From the NCBI GenBank assembly GCA_963777435.1, contig CAVZQT010000007.1:100568-164567 (forward strand): 64,000 bases of DNA. The letters are read 5' to 3'. The translations under genes were made by a program, and so were the position numbers. Shown piece after piece: positions 1 through 9,373 of the stretch. The notes below the pieces were generated by a model, which did no database searches, was not told the origin of the DNA, and saw nothing but the letters and a program-made list of their open reading frames with translations. The DNA comes from AP-15 sp963777435. Lineage in GTDB: Bacteria > Pseudomonadota > Alphaproteobacteria > ATCC43930 > CGMCC-115725. How positions within the stretch are numbered: the stretch's first letter is position 1; each line of letters starts with the position of its first letter.

Positions 1-1
1 G

Positions 2-2617
2 GCCCCGCGCCGGATAGCATTTCCGGCAATCCGGCTGCTTTTGGGTTTGGTGCCGCGCGAGGTGACGCCGGCGCGCACGCCGCTGTGGCTGATCCTGCTG
101 CGCATGGCGATTGCGGCGCTGGTTATCATCGGAGCGGCGGATCCGCTGCTCGATCCGCAGGCACAGCTGCCCGGCACCGGCCCCTTGGTCTTGGTTGTCG
201 ATGATGGCTGGGCGGCGGCGAGTGATTGGGCCGCGCGCCAGGCTGCACTCGGCAATCTCTTGGACGAAGCGACCCGCGAAGATCGCCAGGTCGTGCTCGT
301 GACCACTGCGCCGTCCGGCAGTGACACGGCGCCGCCGGCGCTGGCGCCAATCCGCGCCGTGGATGCTCGCGCCGCGATCGAGGCGGCGGAGCCGAAACCC
401 TGGCCGGTCGACCGCCAGGCGGCATTGGCTCGCTTGCAAAAACTCTCGCTGCCCGAAGCAACTGCCGCAATCTGGCTTAGCGACGGCGTTGGTGACGCCA
501 ATGGCGCAAAAGCGCTCGCAGTTTATTTGGACGCACATGGCGCTCTTTTTTACCTGACAGCCGGCCCGAACCGCGCCCCGGTCTTACTTGCTCCCGGTGA
601 TCGCGAGGCAAAGGAACTTACGGCGGTGCTGCAGACGCTGCCGACCGGCAAACCGAGATTGTACAACATACGGGCAAGCGGCGCGGATGGCCGGTTTCTG
701 GCGCATCAAGCCGTGACCGTCGAGCCACGCGCGGTGTCCGCCGAGGCGAAGTTGGCGATGCCGAACGAGTTGCGAAACCAAGCCGCGCGGATCGAAATCG
801 AAGGTGCACAGTCGGCGGGCGCGGTCGTGCTGGTTGACGAGCGCTGGCGCCGGCGCCCGGTTGGGATTGCCGCTGCGGCGAATGCCGGTGGGCAGCCGCT
901 GCTCAGCGAAACCTACTATCTCGAACGCGCTTTGGACCCGTTTACCGAGATCCGGCGCGGCCATGCGGCCGATCTGTTGAAGCGGCAGCTAGCGGTGCTG
1001 ATCTTTGCTGACACGAGCCCAGAGTCGCCAGCCGAGGCCGCCGCGATCGAGAAATGGGTCAGCGACGGGGGTTTGCTGCTGCGTTTTGCCGGCCCGCATC
1101 TGGCCGAGGCGGACGACAAGCTGCTGCCCGTACGGCTCCGCCGCGGCGGACGCACGATCGGTGGCGCCATGTCGTGGGAACAGCCGGCGAAGCTTGCGCC
1201 TTTCGCACCGGCTAGTCCATTTGCCGGACTGACCATCCCGCCGGACGTGACTGTCTCGCGGCAAGTGCTGGCGGAGCCCGACATCGATCTCGCGGCCAAG
1301 ACATGGGCGCGGCTTGCCGACGGCACCCCTCTCGTGACCGCCGAGAAACGCGGGCACGGATGGATGGTGCTGGTGCATACCACCGCCAACGCCGATTGGT
1401 CCAATCTCGCGCTGTCCGGCCTTTATGTTCAAATGCTACGGCGGATGATCGCGATGAGCCAAGGCGTTGTGGCCGGCGGCGAAGCCAGCCTGCCGCCGGT
1501 CGAGACCCTCGACGGGTTTGGCCGTCTCCAGCGTGCTCCTCCGGCAGCGCGGCCGATCGCCGGCGGTGAACTGGCCACCCTGACCGTTTCACCGCAACAT
1601 CCGCCGGGGTTTTACGGCACGCAGGATGAGCGGCGAGCGCTCAATCTCTCAGCCGGGATTACGCAACTGAAGCCGATCGCGGGGCTGCCTTCGGATACGC
1701 ACCGCGAAACATTCGGATTTGCCGGCGAAACCGATCTGCGCGCGCCGGTGCTGATGGCGGCGCTGGCATTGGCCCTCGCCGATTTGCTGATCGCGTTTGG
1801 ATTACGCGGGCTGCTGGTGCGACGCCCGGCGCAGGTCGCGGGTGTCTTGCTGCTGGTCTTTCTTGTCCCGCCGTTGCCGGGGCATGCCGACGATGCGTTT
1901 GTTACCCGCGCCACCTCAGAGCTGCGGCTCGCTTACGTTAGAACTGGGAACAGCGAGGTCGACAATGAGAGCCGCGCCGGATTAGTCGGTTTGGGCGACG
2001 CTCTCAACCGGCGCACCGCGGTCGAGACCGGCGACCCGCTCGCGATCGATGTCGAAGCCGACGAACTGATATTCTTTCCGCTGCTGTATTGGCCGGTGAC
2101 CGCTGACCAGGCCCCGCCCTCGCCAAAGGCGGTCGAGCGGATCAACCGCTATCTCGAAACCGGTGGGACGATCCTGTTCGACACCCGCGATGGCGATGCA
2201 CAGTCGCCGGGGCCGTTTGGCGGTGCTGCGGTCGCGGCGCAACGCCTGCGCCGGCTGACGGCGGGGATTAACATGCCACCACTGGTGCCGATCCCCCCGG
2301 ATCATGTATTGACCAAATCCTTCTATCTACTGCACGAGTTCCCCGGCCGATGGAATGTCGGCCCCTTGTGGGTCGAGCCCGTTGACGACCACGTCAACGA
2401 CGGCGTCTCGAGCGTCATCGTCGGCGGCAATGATTGGGCCGGCGCCTGGGCAATCGATCGGAATGGCGAGCCGCTCTACGCGGCCGTGCCAGGGGGCGAA
2501 CAACAGCGCGAGATGGCGGTGCGCTTTGGCATCAACCTCGTGATGTACGTGCTGACCGGCAACTACAAATCGGATCAGGTCCATGTGCCCGCGATTCTCG
2601 AGCGGCTCGGCCAATGA
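2..2617 (+). CDS. DUF4159 / BatA-type membrane protein, 5' end outside window
   Basis: The frame is already open at base 2, and the residues before the first in-window start (TTG at 41) match the 'FPAIRLLLGLVPRE' lead of BatA-type N-termini, so the true start lies upstream. About 871 residues are visible. A membrane segment (PLWLILLRMAIAALVIIG) lies near residue 35, a glutamine-amidotransferase-like middle follows, two hydrophobic segments lie near 575-625, and a C-terminal DUF4159 domain (from about 'LRLAYVRTGN') closes the protein. Family knowledge: such genes follow a MoxR ATPase and a DUF58 protein in alphaproteobacteria; those would be upstream and are not visible. The stop overlaps the next start by ATGA. 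The role is unproven, probably envelope-associated. Confidence 0.85.
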   Translation, partial: APRRIAFPAIRLLLGLVPREVTPARTPLWLILLRMAIAALVIIGAADPLLDPQAQLPGTGPLVLVVDDGWAAASDWAARQAALGNLLDEATREDRQVVLVTTAPSGSDTAPPALAPIRAVDARAAIEAAEPKPWPVDRQAALARLQKLSLPEATAAIWLSDGVGDANGAKALAVYLDAHGALFYLTAGPNRAPVLLAPGDREAKELTAVLQTLPTGKPRLYNIRASGADGRFLAHQAVTVEPRAVSAEAKLAMPNELRNQAARIEIEGAQSAGAVVLVDERWRRRPVGIAAAANAGGQPLLSETYYLERALDPFTEIRRGHAADLLKRQLAVLIFADTSPESPAEAAAIEKWVSDGGLLLRFAGPHLAEADDKLLPVRLRRGGRTIGGAMSWEQPAKLAPFAPASPFAGLTIPPDVTVSRQVLAEPDIDLAAKTWARLADGTPLVTAEKRGHGWMVLVHTTANADWSNLALSGLYVQMLRRMIAMSQGVVAGGEASLPPVETLDGFGRLQRAPPAARPIAGGELATLTVSPQHPPGFYGTQDERRALNLSAGITQLKPIAGLPSDTHRETFGFAGETDLRAPVLMAALALALADLLIAFGLRGLLVRRPAQVAGVLLLVFLVPPLPGHADDAFVTRATSELRLAYVRTGNSEVDNESRAGLVGLGDALNRRTAVETGDPLAIDVEADELIFFPLLYWPVTADQAPPSPKAVERINRYLETGGTILFDTRDGDAQSPGPFGGAAVAAQRLRRLTAGINMPPLVPIPPDHVLTKSFYLLHEFPGRWNVGPLWVEPVDDHVNDGVSSVIVGGNDWAGAWAIDRNGEPLYAAVPGGEQQREMAVRFGINLVMYVLTGNYKSDQVHVPAILERLGQ

Positions 2618-4725
2618 CGAGCACCGGCTACTCGCTTGCCGCGATGCCGCTGGTGCCGTGGTGGGTGCTGGCGGTTTTTGGCGCCGCCGCTGTCTTGCTG
2701 CTGGCCTTTGGCGTGTGGCGCGGCGCCGTTGGGCTAGGCTGGCGCGCTTTAGCAATCGCAGTGTTGCTCGCCGCTCTGGTAAATCCGTCACTGATCGAGG
2801 AGCAGCGGGTTCCGCAGCGCGACGTCGCGATCATCGTCGTCGACAATTCACCAAGTCAGACCATCGGCAACCGTACTCAGGCCACGGCAAAGGCGCTCGC
2901 CGCGCTTAAGGAAAAGCTCGGCCGTCAGGCCGATCTTGACGTGCGGGTGGTCCGCGCGGGAGCGGCTCAGCCCGGCGCTGGAGATCAAGGTACACGGCTG
3001 TTTACGGCGCTCGATCGGGCGATGTCGGACGTCCCGCGCCAGCGCCTCGCCGGGGTGATGATGGTCACCGACGGCGAGGTGCATGACGTTCCGTCCGGGG
3101 ACGCTAAGGCGTTGCGCCGGGCGGTTCCGGCCCCGCTCCACGTTTTGTTGTCGGGACAGCCCGATGAGGCCGATCGCCGCCTCGTGGTGGCGCAGGCGCC
3201 GAGCTTTGGCATTGTCGGTAAGCGGCTGCAACTTAAGATCCGGGTAGAGGACCTGCCGCAAAGCGCCGCCCAGAAGGCTGGCGAGGATGCCGGTGCGGCG
3301 GGCGTGACCTGGCGTAAAGATGGCGGCGCGCCGCAAGAGATCATCGTACCGGTCGGTCAGGATGTGACGTTGCCGGTGCTGATCGACCATGGCGGCCCGA
3401 ATGTCCTCGAACTCGAGGCGGCGCCGGGTCCGAAGGAGCTGACCCTTATCAATAATCGCGCGGTTGTCGTCGTCAACGGCGTGCGCGACCGGTTGCACGT
3501 GCTGTTGGTCTCGGGTGAGCCGCATGCCGGCGAGCGTGTCTGGCGAAACTTGCTCAAGTCCGATCCGTCGGTTGATCTCGTGCACTTCACGATCCTGCGC
3601 CCGCCCGAAAAGCAGGACGGCACGCCGATCCGCGAGCTGTCGCTGATCGCTTTCCCAATCCGTGAGCTGTTCGACACCAAGCTCGACGATTTCGATCTGA
3701 TTATTTTCGACCGCTACAGCCGGCGCGGCGTTATCCCGGAGGCGTACCTCGAAAACGTCGTTCGGTATGTGCGCAATGGCGGCGCCTTGCTCGAAGCAGC
3801 CGGTCCAAATTTTGGAACGCCGCTAAGCCTGTCGCGCACGCCGCTCGGCACGATATTTCCGGCCGACCCTACCGGCGAAGTCTTTGAAGAAGGGTTCAAG
3901 CCGCAAGTGACGGCACTCGGCCGCCGCCATCCGGTGACCGAGGGGTTACCCGAGGCAGGTCCGCCGAACGGGGAGCCCAGTTGGGGGCGATGGTTCCGCC
4001 AGGTAGACGCCCGCGTCCATCGTGGCACGACGGTGATGACCGGGGATCGGGGAGATCCGCTGCTGGTGCTCGACCGCGTTGGGAAGGGCAGAGTGGCGCA
4101 ATTGCTGTCTGACCAGATGTGGTTCTGGGCGCGCGGCTTTGAAGGCGGCGGTCCGCAGGCCGAGCTGCTGCGCCGGCTCGCATACTGGCTGATGAAAGAG
4201 CCCGATTTGGAGGAGAACGATCTACGCGCGGCGGTCGATGGCGATCACTTGACGATAACCCGGCAATCGCTCGAACCCGATGAGCGGCCTGTGCAAGTGA
4301 CGGCACCCGATGGGACAACCCAGACCCTGAAGCTAACCCACGAGCAAGGGGGGCGGAGCAGCGGACAGCTGACGATTTCCCAGATGGGGCTGTATCGGAT
4401 AAGCGACGGCAACAAGGTGGCGCTTGCCGCCGCCGGACCACTCAACCCGGTCGAGTTCAGCGACGCCCGGACCACGCCGGACAAGCTGTCCCCAATCGCG
4501 GCGGCTAGCGGAGGCGGCGTCTTCTGGGTCGGTTCCGGTTCGATCCCGGAGGTAAGGCGGGTCGCGCCCGATGATACCGCGGCGGGACGAAACTGGATGG
4601 GCCTTCGCGCGAACGGAGATTATACGGTGAGCGGGTTCACCGAATTGCCGCTTTTGCCTGCGGTGGCCGCCTTGATTGTCATTGTCGGCGGTCTTTTGGC
4701 AGCGTGGCGGCGCGAGGGTCGGTGA
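2614..4725 (+). CDS. VWA/glutamine amidotransferase-like membrane protein
   Basis: 703 residues. I chose ATG 2614 because it overlaps the previous stop (ATGA) and places two membrane segments (residues about 15-35 and 45-62) at the N-terminus; an upstream in-frame start at 2434 would run inside the preceding gene. After the membrane anchor a von Willebrand A-like region shows a MIDAS-like DNSPS motif and TDGE about 80 residues later. A glutamine-amidotransferase-like fold follows (DLIIFDRYSRRG), and a C-terminal membrane helix (LPAVAALIVIVGGLLAAW) ends the protein. It is the usual partner of the DUF4159 protein. Function is inferred only: envelope stress or cell-surface assembly is plausible. 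Confidence 0.8.
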   Translation: MTSTGYSLAAMPLVPWWVLAVFGAAAVLLLAFGVWRGAVGLGWRALAIAVLLAALVNPSLIEEQRVPQRDVAIIVVDNSPSQTIGNRTQATAKALAALKEKLGRQADLDVRVVRAGAAQPGAGDQGTRLFTALDRAMSDVPRQRLAGVMMVTDGEVHDVPSGDAKALRRAVPAPLHVLLSGQPDEADRRLVVAQAPSFGIVGKRLQLKIRVEDLPQSAAQKAGEDAGAAGVTWRKDGGAPQEIIVPVGQDVTLPVLIDHGGPNVLELEAAPGPKELTLINNRAVVVVNGVRDRLHVLLVSGEPHAGERVWRNLLKSDPSVDLVHFTILRPPEKQDGTPIRELSLIAFPIRELFDTKLDDFDLIIFDRYSRRGVIPEAYLENVVRYVRNGGALLEAAGPNFGTPLSLSRTPLGTIFPADPTGEVFEEGFKPQVTALGRRHPVTEGLPEAGPPNGEPSWGRWFRQVDARVHRGTTVMTGDRGDPLLVLDRVGKGRVAQLLSDQMWFWARGFEGGGPQAELLRRLAYWLMKEPDLEENDLRAAVDGDHLTITRQSLEPDERPVQVTAPDGTTQTLKLTHEQGGRSSGQLTISQMGLYRISDGNKVALAAAGPLNPVEFSDARTTPDKLSPIAAASGGGVFWVGSGSIPEVRRVAPDDTAAGRNWMGLRANGDYTVSGFTELPLLPAVAALIVIVGGLLAAWRREGR

Positions 4726-4749
4726 GCCCGCGTTTGGACTGGATGAGTT

Positions 4750-5439
4750 GTGGTCCTTAGAAGGGTCCTGGCGCCGCTGCACCCCGACGGGTTCAAATTC
4801 GTCCTTGCCGCGGCTGTCGCGACGGTGTTGCTGTTGGTGTTGTGGCGACCGGCCGGCTGGGTCGGGTTGATTGCCACTCTTTGGCTGATCTATTTCTTTC
4901 GCGATCCGTGGCGGGTAACGCCGCTTCGCGACGGCGTACTGGTCAGTCCGGCGGACGGCATCGTCATCTCGGTCGTGCAGGCGCCGCCCCCGCCTGAATT
5001 GGGGATGGGTGATGGCCCGGTCGCGCGGATTGGCATCTTTCTGAACCTTTTCGATGTGCATGTGACCCGTACGCCGATTGGCGGCCGGGTCGTAGCTTTG
5101 CGCTATACGAAAGGGCGGTTTCTTGATGCCAGCGGCGAGGATTCGAGTTTGCACAATGAGCGAATGGCAATCCGCGTGGCGCCAACCGAGGGTCCCGAGA
5201 TCGTTTTTGTCCAGGTCGCGGGTCTCGTCGCGCGTCGCATCGTCTGCGATCTGCGCGAAGGCCAGCGCATCGCGGCCGGCCAGCGCGTCGGCATTATCCG
5301 CTTCGGCTCGCGGGTCGATGTTTATTGTCCGCCACCTTATGTCACATTGGTGGTGGCCGGGCAGCGCATGGTCGGCGGCGAGACGGTGGTGGCCGATCGC
5401 TTTGGCCGCGAAGCGGTGACGGAAGGAAGCGCGCATTGA
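4750..5439 (+). CDS. psd: phosphatidylserine decarboxylase, short (proenzyme) type
   Basis: 229 residues, the length of the short proteobacterial/archaeal-type Psd. It converts phosphatidylserine to phosphatidylethanolamine at the inner membrane. An N-terminal hydrophobic stretch (residues about 17-45) precedes IYFFRDPWR, SPADG, and FLNLFDVHVTRTP, all typical of the family. The autocleavage site is the GS in 'IRFGSRVDVY' near residue 185, where Ser becomes the pyruvoyl group. The start is GTG 4750, since the nearby ATG at 4743 runs into a stop at once. It is followed directly by pssA, giving the standard PE synthesis pair. Confidence 0.93.
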   Translation: MVLRRVLAPLHPDGFKFVLAAAVATVLLLVLWRPAGWVGLIATLWLIYFFRDPWRVTPLRDGVLVSPADGIVISVVQAPPPPELGMGDGPVARIGIFLNLFDVHVTRTPIGGRVVALRYTKGRFLDASGEDSSLHNERMAIRVAPTEGPEIVFVQVAGLVARRIVCDLREGQRIAAGQRVGIIRFGSRVDVYCPPPYVTLVVAGQRMVGGETVVADRFGREAVTEGSAH

Positions 5440-6341
5440 GAAACTGGCACGCCGACAGGACCGGAAGGTCGCGGTCGCGCACCGCTCGCATGCGGCGGCC
5501 CCGGGTGCAGCGGCTCTCTGACCTCTCGGTCAATCGCATGATCCCGAATGTTCTAACGCTGCTCGCACTGTGCGCCGGCATGACGGCGATGCGGTTTGCG
5601 ATGGGGGGCAATTTTGTCGGCGCGGTGTTCGCGATCATCGTCGCGGGGATTTTCGACGGGCTCGACGGCCGCATCGCGCGGCTGCTGAAATCGACGTCGA
5701 GCTTTGGCGCCGAACTCGACAGTCTGGCTGATTTTGTCAGCTTTGGCGTGGCTCCGGCGGCGGTACTGTATTTATGGACGATGTCGAGCCTGCACGGCGT
5801 CGGCTGGGCGATCGTGCTGTTTTATGCGGTGTGCTGCGCCCTCCGGCTGGCCCGCTTCAATATCGAAGCGGGGGGCGCCAGTCCGGCCCATACGGCGCGC
5901 TTCTTCACCGGGATTCCGGCGCCCGCCGGAGCCGGGCTCGTCATGGTTCCGATGTTTTTGAGCTTCGAGTGGGGCGATTGGCTGTTCCGTTCCCCCTATC
6001 TGAGCGCGGTCACGGTCACCGGCATCGCGTTGCTGATGGTCAGCAAAGTGCCCACCGTGTCGCTGAAGCGCATCCGGGTGCCGCATCATTGGGTCGTGCC
6101 GACCTTGCTCGGCATCGGCGTCTTGGCCGGGTTTGTGACGACCGCGCCGTGGTTGACCCTGACCGCCATCGGCATCGTCTATGTCGGCTCGATCCCACTG
6201 ACGATCCGCTCATCCAATCGGCTGCGCCGCAATGCCGGGCTGCGCCGCACCGAGCCCACCGATGGCGCTTCCCAAGCGATGCCGCCGACTTCCTATCCGC
6301 TCGAGGAGGGAAGCGCGCCCGCCAACCAATGGCGGCATTGA
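5436..6341 (+). CDS. pssA: CDP-diacylglycerol--serine O-phosphatidyltransferase
   Basis: Makes phosphatidylserine from CDP-diacylglycerol and serine, the substrate of Psd. The CDP-alcohol phosphatidyltransferase signature is complete: DGLDGRIAR followed by GAELDSLAD. Several membrane helices follow. I place the start at TTG 5436, which overlaps the psd stop and has GGAAGGAAG at 5421-5429 at good spacing; ATG 5490 (MRRPRVQRLSDL) is the alternative and is closer to the usual family N-terminus. Coupled translation with psd is likely. The end is a short basic tail rich in R and P. Confidence 0.92.
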   Translation: MRNWHADRTGRSRSRTARMRRPRVQRLSDLSVNRMIPNVLTLLALCAGMTAMRFAMGGNFVGAVFAIIVAGIFDGLDGRIARLLKSTSSFGAELDSLADFVSFGVAPAAVLYLWTMSSLHGVGWAIVLFYAVCCALRLARFNIEAGGASPAHTARFFTGIPAPAGAGLVMVPMFLSFEWGDWLFRSPYLSAVTVTGIALLMVSKVPTVSLKRIRVPHHWVVPTLLGIGVLAGFVTTAPWLTLTAIGIVYVGSIPLTIRSSNRLRRNAGLRRTEPTDGASQAMPPTSYPLEEGSAPANQWRH

Positions 6342-6437
6342 CCGGCACCCGGTCGGTTGCCTTGCGCCGGGTGCGGCGGTTAAGCTGACGCTTCTTTTCA
6401 GGCTGAAGAACCCGTCATCACACAAAGGAGCACGGTC

Positions 6438-6860
6438 ATGCCCGTAAAAGCCGGAGTCATTCGCGCCGGAGCGCGCACCACCAGGCGGGGCGCCGCCGAG
6501 ACCTTCACTGGCGTCGTATTCCAGGACCCGGTGATCACCGCAGAGGCGCCGTCGCGGCTGGGCGGCTCGGTTGTTACCTTCACACCGGGCGCGCGCACGG
6601 CGTGGCACTCGCACCCGGTCGGACAGACATTGTTCTGCTTGTCCGGCGTTGGGCGCATCTGCTTTGAGGGCGAGAAGCCGCAAGTCCTGAACCCCGGCGA
6701 CACCGTCAATATTCCGCCGGACACATTGCATTGGCACGGCGCGGCACCCGATCGCCTGTTCGCCCATCTGGCATTGTCGGAAGCCGGCGAGCAGGGCCAA
6801 GGCACTTCTTGGGGCAAGCATGTCGGCGACGCCGAGTACAACGAGCCGGCGACGACCTGA
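6438..6860 (+). CDS. small cupin-domain protein
   Basis: 140 residues, a single cupin. Metal-binding residues are visible in the first motif (AWHSHPVGQTLFCLSG, residues about 55-70) and the second (PPDTLHWHG, about 95-103). AAAGGAG at 6423-6429 sets the start at ATG 6438. The protein resembles small proteobacterial cupins annotated as (R)-mandelonitrile lyase-like or as carboxymuconolactone-associated, but no substrate can be read from the sequence. It stands alone between pssA and the phosphoesterase, about 97 bp after pssA. Confidence 0.75.
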   Translation: MPVKAGVIRAGARTTRRGAAETFTGVVFQDPVITAEAPSRLGGSVVTFTPGARTAWHSHPVGQTLFCLSGVGRICFEGEKPQVLNPGDTVNIPPDTLHWHGAAPDRLFAHLALSEAGEQGQGTSWGKHVGDAEYNEPATT

Positions 6861-7194
6861 CCTGCCTTTCAGGCCAATTCCCTAATTTTTCTGCCGCCCG
6901 ACGACGGTGAGCCGGGCGCAGACCCGCTTGGCTGAACCCAACGCGCGGTTATGCGCCCCCATTCTCGGAGGTTGTGCTGGAGTCGACTTCACCCTGGTCG
7001 CTCTGGACTAAGCCTTGCGAGAGCGTATCAGACTGAGGTCGGCCGAGCTCGTTTGCGCAAACGGAACGCCGAGGTATTTGGACTCGGGCCCGCAGCAGTA
7101 GCGTTCCCTGCTGATATTTTTCGCCACAGTGCTCGCAGTCACGACCGGGAGTGTTGATGGCGGTGAAGGAGTGTGAGCGGAGACAGAAAGCGGC
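6861..7194. other. intergenic region without recognised features
   Basis: 334 bases between the cupin and the phosphoesterase. I see no conserved protein on either strand, no tRNA and no convincing hairpin followed by T residues. It probably holds the phosphoesterase promoter. A long open frame on the minus strand reaches in from the phosphoesterase but has no family features. Confidence 0.4.
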
Positions 7195-8590
7195 ATGTCC
7201 AATATCGAGCACGTGGTGGTCCTCGCACTGGAGAACCGCTCCTTCGACAGCATGCTTGGCCGGCTCTATCCGAAAAGCGAACAATTCGACGGGTTGGACG
7301 GAAGCGAAAGCAATCCGTGGCACAAACCCGATGGCTCGGTTGACACGATCACGGTGTGGAACAGCCCGAAACTCACCGCTCACGCCGCCAGTATTCCGAC
7401 CGATGATCCGGGCGAGTTGTTCAGCGACATCAACGAGCAGATTTTCGGCCGCTCGGCCAGACCCGGCGCGCGCCGCCAGCATGACCGGGTTTGTCGACAA
7501 CTACATGGCGCAGCCGCAAGAGGACGGCCCCCGCGACCCCCGCGCCGCAATGCACTATTTTCTTCCCGACCAGGTCCCGGTGATCAGTCAGCTCGCCAAT
7601 GCCTTTGGCGTGTCCGATCGCTGGCACGCCTCGGCGCCCTGCGAGACCTGGCCGAACCGATATTTTATGCATTGCGGTACGGCTGGCGGCCGCGTCAACA
7701 ATCGCAAGCCGTACCTGCCTTACCTGCCGGCGGCGATGCCGACAATTTTCCGCCGTCTCGCCGCGCGCGGCTACAAATGGCGGATTTATTTTCACGACAT
7801 GCCGCAATCGGCGGCGCTGGTCGATCTATGGGCCAAGATCCCGACCCATTTCTGCTTATTCCAGGACGAGTTCGAGCGCCATGCCAGCGCCGGCAGGCTC
7901 GCCACCTATAGCTTTATCGAGCCCCGATATTTTCCCAGCCGGCGACACCAAACCGTCCCCAACGACCAGCATCCGCCGCACAACATGGTCTATGGCGAAC
8001 AGTTGATCGCCGCTGTCTACAATGCCGTGCGCAGCGCCCCGACCTGGCCGCGCACCTTGCTCGTCATCGTCTATGACGAGCATGGCGGCTGCTTTGACCA
8101 CGTGCCGCCGCCGGCTGCAATCTCCCCAGGCGGACCCTATCCGGACGGTTTCACTTTCGACCGTTATGGGGTGCGGGTACCCGCCGTAATCGTGTCGCCT
8201 TGGGTCGCACCCGGCAGCGTTATTCGGCCGCCACCTGGTCCTGATGGCGTTCGCCGCCTTATCCATTCGACCATTGTTCCATCCAGGCCACTCTGCACCG
8301 GCTTGTTCGATCTTGGTCCGCCGTTGTCACCGCGCGTTGTCGCGGCGCCCGACCTGATCAGCGCGCTGAGCTTGAGCGAACCCGGGAACAACGGACCGGA
8401 ATACATCGACTTCGTCGAGATGCTGCCGACATCAGCCGAGGTCGATTTCCTTCGCCGGCGGCGTCGCAATCGCCACCAGCAGAATTTCTATCACCCGGCA
8501 ATGGGTATTCCGGCGGCGGCGGCCAGGCTTACCGGGCATATTCGCGGCTTCGGGGCCAAGGTGGCGTCGAGAGGGCGTCGACGGCGCTGA
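7195..8590 (+). CDS. phosphoesterase / phospholipase C-acid phosphatase family (frameshifted)
   Basis: N-terminal frame opens with HVVVLALENRSFDSMLG, the metal-site motif of the PlcC/AcpA phosphoesterase family; the frame is lost near 7470 and continues in the next frame with MTGFVDNYM. The bulk includes SDRWHASAPCETWPNR and the second metal motif YDEHGGCFDHVPPP. A second pair of shifts lies near 8245 and 8305: the alternative frame there reads PYPFDHCSIQATLHRL, matching the family, before the original frame resumes with FDLGPPLS. No signal peptide is seen. The family hydrolyses phosphate esters or phospholipids; substrate unknown. Compensating one-base shifts suggest sequence error more than decay. 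Confidence 0.75.
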
Positions 8591-8639
8591 AGGTATTGAG
8601 TAGCAAGACAGATCCGGCACACTCGGACCGGCCGCGATC

Positions 8640-9269
8640 TCAATCCCTGGCGTGCCGGAAATGCCGCCAAACATACCAGACCACACCCACAACAATCAGC
8701 ACGACAGATCAGCCAATCGAACCGCCGCAGGATCGCATGCAACCGCGGATCGCTGTCCCACTGCTGACCGAGCTTGTAGCCGATATAGGCGAGCGCAAAA
8801 CACCATGGCCACGAGCCGACAAAGGTATAGATCTGGAATTTGAGTTGCGGGAGACGGGCGATGCCGGCCGGGAACGCGATGAAGGTGCGGATCACCGGCA
8901 ACAACCGGCCGACGAACACCGCGGCGCCGCCATAACGGGCAAAAAATCGGTCGGCGTCGGCGAGGTCGCGCCGGCTAACCAGGATGTAGGGCCCCCAGCG
9001 CTCGACCAGCGGCCGCCCGCCATAGCGCCCGACAGCGTAGGCGATGGTCGAGCCGAGATTGCAGCCAATGGCGCCCGCGGTCGCGACGAAGAAGAGATTG
9101 AACCGGCCGGTCGAGGCGAGATAGCCGGAAAACGGCATGATGATTTCCGATGGGAGCGGGATGCACGCCGAACTCGATCGCCATCAACGCCACAATGCCG
9201 AGATAGCCGGACGCACGAGATCGTCGCGACGATAAAGCCCGCGACCGCAGCCGAAATGTTTTGCGGCAT
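8640..9269 (-). CDS. DedA family membrane protein (frameshifted)
   Basis: DedA/SNARE-associated inner-membrane protein. The main frame has PFSGYLASTGRFNLFF, the glycine-rich GAIGCNLGSTIAYAVGR stretch, then FVGRLLPVIRTFIAFPAG, the family's conserved R-x3-P core. Start ATG 9269 (MPQNISAAVAG). Near 9210 and 9172 the frame slips; dropping one T near 9172 gives SACIPLPSEIIMPFSG, exactly the family motif. A third slip near 8695 restores VVLIVVGVVWYVWRHF and a stop at 8640. DedA proteins support membrane lipid recycling and proton-motive-force homeostasis; some flip undecaprenyl phosphate. Three restorable one-base shifts in 630 bases point to sequencing error. Confidence 0.8.
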
Positions 9270-9373
9270 CAGCCTGGATAAGCGCCGATGATTTATCGAC
9301 TATGAAAAGGAGGCGCTGTCGATTGGCGCGTCGCCCGCAACAACACCCCCCATAGCGAGCCGCAGAACGCAGG

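Noticed and set aside
4333..5436. 367-codon open frame on the minus strand
   Set aside because: Covers psd and the end of the upstream gene on the opposite strand; composition is Arg/His/Asp-rich with no fold or motif.
6949..7500. 183-codon open frame on the minus strand
   Set aside because: Overlaps the N-terminal metal motif of the phosphoesterase on the other strand and has no family signature.
8596..9291. 231-codon open frame on the plus strand
   Set aside because: Antisense to dedA, whose repaired frame matches its family end to end.
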